From assembly GCA_003485885.1 (NCBI GenBank), contig DNHM01000076.1, positions 1 to 10,000 on the forward strand: a stretch of 10,000 nt of DNA, in the 5' to 3' direction. Source of the DNA: Acidimicrobiaceae bacterium. GTDB taxonomy: Bacteria; Actinomycetota; Acidimicrobiia; Acidimicrobiales; UBA10347. The notes beneath the pieces are model-generated. The model worked only from the letters and a program-made list of their open reading frames with translations, was not told the origin of the DNA and made no database searches. Of this stretch, positions 5,631 through 10,000 are shown piece by piece (within the stretch, counting starts at the first letter, position 1; each line of letters begins with the position of its first letter). Both the position numbers and the translations under genes were made by a program.

Positions 5631-6257
5631 CTATTCGCTGGTCCAGGACTCGGCAGCTTCGGTTAGCCCATCGATGAGCGCCTGGACCTGCGGCGCACGG
5701 CCATGTGAGCCAAGATCACTCCAGTGTCGTCCCTTGCGGTTCCAGCGGACCGTAGCCGGCAGCTCGATCTGCACCCCCTGCGACGTTGGCAGGTTGACCG
5801 GATTCAATGGATGCATGCCAGCGAGCTCGCGGGGAAGATCACCGGGACTATCGATGATGTGGTAGTCGGGAAGCCGCCGCCGGAGATGGCGAGCAACATG
5901 TTCGGCTAGTTCACGATTGCGGCCGCCAAGAAGAAGCGCGTGCCACAAACGTTTGCGGCCATACCCGTGGATGGTGACAACCGCGTCGACGTGGGAAACG
6001 AACTCGGCCAGTTTGGGCGATTCGGCTGGCGCAACTGTGTTCGACGGCAGATGCACTACCGAATCTTCGTCGGTCTGGAGCACGCCGTAATACGAACAGC
6101 CAGATGCCCGAGCTGCCGAGCTCGCGATGACATCGGTGACTTTTTCGAGTTGACCCCCGTGATAGGCCATAAAGCCCAACCGAGGCGAACGTAGCTCGCA
6201 GACTTCGGTGACGTTGGCCTGGGCCAGTAATTCACCGAAGCCGGGTTTGGCTCTCAT
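5631..6257 (-). CDS. Poly-gamma-glutamate hydrolase family protein
   Basis: The 208-residue protein matches the phage-type poly-gamma-glutamate hydrolase family (PghP, Gamma_PGA_hydro), zinc peptidases with a carboxypeptidase-like fold. Visible motifs are the metal-binding HGGQLE (His33, Glu38), IHGYG with His97, the NPVN block (152-155) and GVQIELP (161-167) with the probable catalytic Glu165. Length is typical for the family. Known members cut gamma-linked polyglutamate, but many bacterial relatives are uncharacterised, and no polyglutamate synthesis genes are visible here. No signal peptide is seen, so it is probably cytoplasmic. The start ATG (6257-6255) overlaps the E2 stop codon as ATGA, with no ribosome-binding site of its own, which points to translational coupling. 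Confidence 0.8.
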   Translation of the reverse strand: MRAKPGFGELLAQANVTEVCELRSPRLGFMAYHGGQLEKVTDVIASSAARASGCSYYGVLQTDEDSVVHLPSNTVAPAESPKLAEFVSHVDAVVTIHGYGRKRLWHALLLGGRNRELAEHVARHLRRRLPDYHIIDSPGDLPRELAGMHPLNPVNLPTSQGVQIELPATVRWNRKGRHWSDLGSHGRAPQVQALIDGLTEAAESWTSE

Positions 6258-7933
6258 GTGTTCAGTTGTGCCGGGTTTTCGAGGTATCGAACGATTGATT
6301 GCGCAAACTCCGCCGCTGGGGCCCCATCAAATGCCCGGTGATCCCAGGTGAGGCTCAATGTCATGACTGTCCTAGGAGATGCTACGCCGTCTTCCCACCG
6401 GGTCTCTGTACGCAACCGGCCAACTCCGAGAATTGCCGTATTTGGTGGATTGATAACCGGCGTGAACATATCGACGCCATACATGCCAAGAGCAGTGACC
6501 GAGAAGGTGCCACCCTCGAGTTCGTTCAACGTAAGTTTGCCATCGCGAGCACGGACCGCAAGATCAGCCACCGAGGTGTGCAGCTCATCGACTGGTACGG
6601 AGTTTGCATTCTCGATGACGGGGACGATCAGGCCACCGTCAACTGCCACTGCCACGCCAAGGTGTACGTGGGGTAGGTGGGCGACACCATCGGGGGTGAC
6701 CTGGCTGTTTACGTATGGATGGTCGACCAGCGCCCGAGCCGCCGCTGCAACAACCCACGCGGTGTAACCCGGCACGGTCTGTTCAGCAGCTTTGAGCCGC
6801 TCCCGTTCGGAGTTCACTGCAGCCATGTCGGCATCGAGGCTCAAGGTGAGCTGGGCCATCTCGGTGAGAGACGAATGCATACGCTCGGCGATGACCCCCC
6901 GCATGCCACGCAGCGGCACCATCTTTGATGGTTCTTGCAGCACCAGCATGGCTGGAGCAGCTTCAGGCTCGACATCGGTCGCAGCAGGGGTCGCTTCGGT
7001 TGATGCGAGTCGTGCCCGCACGTACGCGGCGACATCTTCGCGGGTGACCCGAGCACCGGGCACCGGCGGCACGAGACGCAGGTCAATGCCCAGAAGCTCG
7101 GCCAGCATGCGACCACCGCCGGTGGCCGCAACAGGTGCCGCAACCGATGTGGTGCCCACCGCGACGCCAGCGACACCGGCGACTGCAGCGGGAGGAGAAA
7201 CGGAAGCCGTCGGCGCTACAGGAGCAGCAACTGGTGCGTCGGCGAAACGAGCGACATCGTCGGCGACGATGCGTCCGCCGGGGCCCGTGCCCACGATTTC
7301 GGCAAGGTCGACATTGCGATCTCGAGCAGCTGCCCGGGCCATCGGCGACGCAAGGATGCGGCCACCTTCGCCCACAGCCGCTGTGGCCCCAATGGTGAAA
7401 GCAGGCGCGACAGCAAGGGCCTCGACTCGAGTGACGACATCGGCCGCGACAATGCGACCGTTGGGGCCGGTACCGGCAATGTGGGCCAGCTCTACGCCAG
7501 CGTTTCGCGCGGCTGCACGAGCCATCGGCGACGCAAGGATGCGCCCGCCCTGGCCTCGGGTTGCGATGTCTTCGTCCGCAGGGGCAGTAGCCCCTAGTGC
7601 AGCACGAGGTGCTGGGGCACCCCCAGAAAGTGGTGCAGAAGTTGTAGCACCCGCGTGTGCCCCGGCCGGAGCTTGGGCCGCCGCTGCAGGGACTTCGCCC
7701 TCGCCGAGCAGGGTGCCGATGACTGCGCCGCATGCATAGTTCTCGCCAACAACACCGCTGATCGACAACACACCGGCTTCGCGAGCCTCGACTTCGGTCT
7801 CGACCTTGTCAGTCTCGATCACCAGTACTGCATCGCCTACGTTGACCTTGCTTCCGTCGGCTACCAGCCATTCGCGGATGGTGCCGTCGGTCATCGTGAG
7901 CCCAAGTTTGGGCATGGTGAACTCGTGCGCCAT
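6254..7933 (-). CDS. E2 dihydrolipoyl acyltransferase of a 2-oxoacid/acetoin dehydrogenase complex, with duplicated subunit-binding domains
   Basis: This 559-residue E2 core subunit transfers an acyl group from its lipoyl arm to CoA. Domain order: a lipoyl domain (about 1-78) with the lipoylated Lys43 in ETDKVE; an Ala/Pro-rich linker; a peripheral subunit-binding domain (about 130-167); a near-identical second copy (about 191-228); another linker; a degenerate third copy (about 272-308, GGRMLAELLGI...TREDVAAYV); and the catalytic domain (about 335-559) with DHRAFDG (His532, Asp536). Typical E2 proteins have one subunit-binding domain. The AcoX-like gene upstream suggests an acetoin-type complex, but pyruvate or branched-chain substrates are possible. 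The ATG lies 2 bp after the acoX stop and is served by GAGGAG inside the end of acoX. E1 and E3 genes are not in this window. Confidence 0.92.
   Translation of the reverse strand: MAHEFTMPKLGLTMTDGTIREWLVADGSKVNVGDAVLVIETDKVETEVEAREAGVLSISGVVGENYACGAVIGTLLGEGEVPAAAAQAPAGAHAGATTSAPLSGGAPAPRAALGATAPADEDIATRGQGGRILASPMARAAARNAGVELAHIAGTGPNGRIVAADVVTRVEALAVAPAFTIGATAAVGEGGRILASPMARAAARDRNVDLAEIVGTGPGGRIVADDVARFADAPVAAPVAPTASVSPPAAVAGVAGVAVGTTSVAAPVAATGGGRMLAELLGIDLRLVPPVPGARVTREDVAAYVRARLASTEATPAATDVEPEAAPAMLVLQEPSKMVPLRGMRGVIAERMHSSLTEMAQLTLSLDADMAAVNSERERLKAAEQTVPGYTAWVVAAAARALVDHPYVNSQVTPDGVAHLPHVHLGVAVAVDGGLIVPVIENANSVPVDELHTSVADLAVRARDGKLTLNELEGGTFSVTALGMYGVDMFTPVINPPNTAILGVGRLRTETRWEDGVASPRTVMTLSLTWDHRAFDGAPAAEFAQSIVRYLENPAQLNT
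7338..7543 (-). repeat. 23-bp exact direct repeat within the E2 gene
   Basis: Positions 7338-7360 and 7521-7543 are identical over 23 bases, 183 bp (61 codons) apart. They encode the RILASPMA-R core of the first two subunit-binding domains, where similarity continues on both sides at the protein level. The offset is an exact number of codons, consistent with an in-frame tandem duplication of domain plus linker. Confidence 0.85.
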
Positions 7934-7935
7934 AG

Positions 7936-8934
7936 TCAGGACTCCTCGTTAACTTCTGTATAGAAGTGGCCACGTCGCACGGCCAGAGAAAAGGTGCGAC
8001 GGATGTCAATGACCCGAGGACCGTTACGTCGCAACGTCATTGATGCCCATTGGCCGTCTTCGAGCGCGCCAGCTCGTTCACCGTCGACGGCGAAGACCGC
8101 GGGCCCCCGTACGGTGACGCCTTGTTCAGCCTCGACCACCGAGACCGATTGCAGCCCGGCCTCGACATAGTGGCCGGGTGCAATTGGTGCACGAACACGC
8201 TGTGATGCGCTGGGGTCGAGATCCAGGAGTACGCCCCGGTCGTCGGTGCGGCTGGTGGGGGCGACCAAGCCAGCAAACGCAGACAAGCCGATCGACCACG
8301 GTTCAGCCACCGCGGTGAAGATCTGTTCGACCCCGTCGAGCGACCACAAACTGGGGCTGCCGCCGGTATCGCCTCGGATCACGGCCACGTCGATCAGCGC
8401 CAAATCAGCGGGGATACCTTCGACATCGATATCGATGACCAGCGACTGGTACGCGATGAGATCGTCGAGTGGCACTCCCCCGGCAGCTGCAAGACCGGCG
8501 GCTGCGCCCGCGACCGTTGGTTCAATCATTTGCGGGTATGCGTTATTCGTGCCGCCAGCGACCGCAACGATGGGGGCATCTCTCCAGCCTCGGGCCACCT
8601 GGCGGTGAGTTCCGTCGCCGCCGTACACGGCCAGTACATCGGCCGAGCGTTCCTTCATTGCTATCGCAGCCCGTGCGGTGTCACCGCCGGAGCCATCGAC
8701 GTCGAAATCGAGGAGTTCGACCGGCAGATCAAGCCCCGAGATCGCCCGTTCACCAAGTCCATGGAGGTCCCGAGCCAATAACACCAACTCGGCACCGCCT
8801 TCGACTGCACCCACAATCAGCCGACGGACGTCGGCGATACGGCTGGTGTCGTTCGGTGCAGACGCGTGAGCTACGAGCCGCCTGATGTCCTTGCCCGATC
8901 GCGGATTCGTGATGACGCCAACCGTCGTTGCCAT
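7936..8934 (-). CDS. acoX: AcoX-like protein, ATP-NAD kinase fold
   Basis: The protein of about 333 residues resembles AcoX, encoded in many acetoin dehydrogenase (aco) clusters and related to the NAD kinase/diacylglycerol kinase fold. The N-terminal block VGVITNPRSGKDIRR (5-19), the nucleotide-binding VYGGDGTHR (103-111) and the GGTNN motif (127-131) are clear and match the AcoX pattern closely. The biochemical role of AcoX is not settled. I prefer the ATG at 8934, which sits just before the conserved VGVITNP block and has a weak GGA about 10 nt upstream; an in-frame ATG at 8949 would add MESRL and has no ribosome-binding site. It is the first gene of the acoX-E2-hydrolase operon and is transcribed divergently from the serine hydrolase at 9229. 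Confidence 0.8.
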   Translation of the reverse strand: MATTVGVITNPRSGKDIRRLVAHASAPNDTSRIADVRRLIVGAVEGGAELVLLARDLHGLGERAISGLDLPVELLDFDVDGSGGDTARAAIAMKERSADVLAVYGGDGTHRQVARGWRDAPIVAVAGGTNNAYPQMIEPTVAGAAAGLAAAGGVPLDDLIAYQSLVIDIDVEGIPADLALIDVAVIRGDTGGSPSLWSLDGVEQIFTAVAEPWSIGLSAFAGLVAPTSRTDDRGVLLDLDPSASQRVRAPIAPGHYVEAGLQSVSVVEAEQGVTVRGPAVFAVDGERAGALEDGQWASMTLRRNGPRVIDIRRTFSLAVRRGHFYTEVNEES

Positions 8935-9145
8935 CAGCCGCGATTCCATTCGTAGGGGTACAACATGTCGAGGGCCACCGTACCAATCGCACGCTCACGG
9001 ACTCGAACTGGACCTCAACCGCGCCAGCTGCTTCATCCGGTGTCCCCTCAGCTCAGCAAATGCGACAAGCTATGGAAGCTATCGATGGGTCGGGTCACGG
9101 TGCAAAACCCTGCTAGCACACGCCTGAACCCTGCTTCTTGCACTG

Positions 9146-9168
9146 TTACATAATTGGGCGATATGTAA
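9146..9168. promoter_or_regulatory. Perfect 7-bp dyad, candidate operator
   Basis: TTACATA (9146-9152) and TATGTAA (9162-9168) form a perfect inverted repeat with a 9-bp centre, in the 294-bp divergent region (8935-9228) between acoX and the serine hydrolase. CATAAT (9149-9154), inside the dyad, could be a -10 element for the + strand gene, though its -35 is poor. The size and symmetry suit a dimeric repressor such as a TetR-type protein; no regulator gene is visible nearby. The rest of the intergenic region shows nothing I could name. Confidence 0.4.
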
Positions 9169-9180
9169 GGATCAGTAGCC

Positions 9181-9212
9181 GTATGTGTGCAACGCTGCAC
9201 ACCGCCGCATAC
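9181..9212 (+). other. Hairpin just upstream of the serine hydrolase ribosome-binding site
   Basis: GTGTGC (9185-9190) pairs with GCACAC (9197-9202) around an AACGCT loop, and GTATG (9181-9185) is echoed by CATAC (9208-9212), sharing one base with the inner stem. It ends 4 bases before the GAGGAG ribosome-binding site (9217-9222), so it could affect translation initiation. Confidence 0.35.
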
Positions 9213-9228
9213 ACACGAGGAGACTCCT

Positions 9229-10000
9229 ATGGCACGGTTCGACGAGGCACGACTCGACCGTATTGGCGCCGTTGGCCGCAGATACGTAGACGAGGCAAAG
9301 ATCCCGTGTTCGGTCGTCCAAGTCGCTGATGCCAGCGGCCCGGTCTACACCGATGCCTACGGCTGGGCCGATGTCGAGGACCAGGCTCCAATCACGGTCG
9401 ACAGCATCTTTCGGATCTATTCAATGACCAAACCGATCACATCGATCGTGTTGATGCAGCTCTTCGAAGAGGGCGCACTGCTGCTCGAGGATCCAGTCGA
9501 AAAGTTCCTGCCAGAATTTGCGAACCCAACAGTGATGGTCGCTGGCAACGACGTCTCCCCGGTGACCCGTCCCGCAGCCCGGTCGATAACGATCCGCGAC
9601 CTCTTGTCGCATTGTTCAGGACTGACCTATGGGTTCCTGCGCCAAGGACCGGTCGATGCGCGTTATCGAGCAGAAGGCCTGGGTGACATCAGCGCGCCTG
9701 ACTATTCATTGCGTGAGGGCATGAAAAGCCTTGCCAAGCAGCCGTTACTGTTCGACCCGGGCACCGCCTGGAACTATTCGATGTCCACCGATGTGTGCGG
9801 CGCCGTGATCGAGGCGATCACCGGTTCCACATTGGCGCAGGCATTCGCAGAACGAGTCTTTGACCCGCTGTCCATGCTCAACACCGGGTTTAGTGTGCCC
9901 AGCACCGAGGCAGAACGTTTCACCTCGTTGTATGCCCCGATCTCGGGATCCATGACACGTATCGACCGAGCCGGCTCCAGTGCCTACCTCGAACCGCCGG
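9229..10000 (+). CDS. Serine hydrolase of the class C beta-lactamase fold (truncated at window edge)
   Basis: The first 257 codons of a beta-lactamase/penicillin-binding-protein-like hydrolase (Pfam Beta-lactamase, S12-type) are visible and the frame remains open at the window end. The nucleophile motif SxxK is Ser65-Met-Thr-Lys68 (YSMTKP), followed by the usual LLSHCSGLTYG block (141-151) and the second catalytic motif with Tyr183 in WNYSMSTDVCG. The third motif (KTG/HxG-like) would lie beyond the edge. Such proteins include esterases, D-aminopeptidases and lactonases; a true antibiotic-degrading role is not indicated. No signal peptide is present, which argues for a cytoplasmic esterase-like enzyme. 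The ATG is set by an excellent GAGGAG 6 nt upstream. Confidence 0.9.
   Translation, partial: MARFDEARLDRIGAVGRRYVDEAKIPCSVVQVADASGPVYTDAYGWADVEDQAPITVDSIFRIYSMTKPITSIVLMQLFEEGALLLEDPVEKFLPEFANPTVMVAGNDVSPVTRPAARSITIRDLLSHCSGLTYGFLRQGPVDARYRAEGLGDISAPDYSLREGMKSLAKQPLLFDPGTAWNYSMSTDVCGAVIEAITGSTLAQAFAERVFDPLSMLNTGFSVPSTEAERFTSLYAPISGSMTRIDRAGSSAYLEPP

Noticed and set aside
5400..5666. 88-residue + strand frame, including an inner ATG at 5580 with AAGGA upstream
   Set aside because: The frame has no recognisable domain, the inner version is only 29 residues and its end overlaps the poly-gamma-glutamate-hydrolase-family gene on the other strand.
6792..7739. 315-residue open frame on the + strand opposite the E2 gene
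   Set aside because: Its Ala/Arg/Ser/Pro/Thr-rich composition mirrors the Ala/Pro/Gly-rich linkers of E2 and it has no recognisable domain.
8934..8981. Short - strand frame ending in TGA that overlaps the acoX ATG at 8934
   Set aside because: It has about 14 codons from a GTG and no ribosome-binding site; it is interesting for coupling but too short to call.
9229..10000. Antibiotic-degrading beta-lactamase regulated by the nearby WhiB7
   Set aside because: The protein lacks a signal peptide and its motifs suit esterase-like members; it is 6 kb from whiB7 and has no AT-rich block plus TTGACA upstream.

Overview
The window looks like chromosomal DNA of a fairly GC-rich actinobacterium. The strongest pointer is a WhiB-family iron-sulfur regulator (2965-3318), a family confined to Actinomycetota and their phages. 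The remaining genes suit a free-living aerobe. A deep, poorly sampled lineage such as the Acidimicrobiia fits the overall style, but that is an inference and the class cannot be fixed from this sequence.

Layout. At the left edge the tail of an unrecognised + strand gene converges on dut (dUTPase, - strand). A 78-bp gap then separates dut from the divergent pair orn (oligoribonuclease) and a LACTB2-like metallo-beta-lactamase-fold hydrolase, which end at a hairpin at 2423-2453. From about 2540 to 3366 there is a complete regulatory unit: an AT-rich promoter region, a small upstream ORF with an excellent ribosome-binding site, a strong intrinsic terminator with a competing upstream pairing partner, and a WhiB7-type gene with its own terminator. 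A short non-coding stretch with two more hairpins (3399-3500) follows. On the - strand a lipoprotein thioredoxin (TlpA type) and CcdA form a two-gene envelope redox operon (5352 to 3553). Further right, also on the - strand, a tightly packed operon (8934 to 5631) runs AcoX-like kinase-fold protein, an E2 acyltransferase of a 2-oxoacid or acetoin dehydrogenase complex, and a poly-gamma-glutamate-hydrolase-family protein. The genes are 2 bp apart and then overlap by 3 bp. The right edge holds a divergent, truncated serine hydrolase of the class C beta-lactamase fold, with a dyad and a hairpin upstream.

How the parts work together. dut and orn are nucleotide and RNA housekeeping genes. The whiB7 unit matches the arrangement known for antibiotic-responsive whiB7/wblC genes: the leader is translated, and ribosome behaviour on the small ORF decides whether transcription stops at 2877-2910 or continues into the regulator. 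CcdA would pass electrons across the membrane to the TlpA-like lipoprotein. The AcoX-E2 pair suggests acetoin or related 2-oxoacid metabolism, but the E1 and E3 subunits are not in this window.

The best candidates for a second look are the whiB7 attenuator with its 73-residue leader ORF, and the E2 protein with two near-identical subunit-binding domains plus a third degenerate copy. I saw no CRISPR array, insertion sequence, prophage, tRNA or rRNA.
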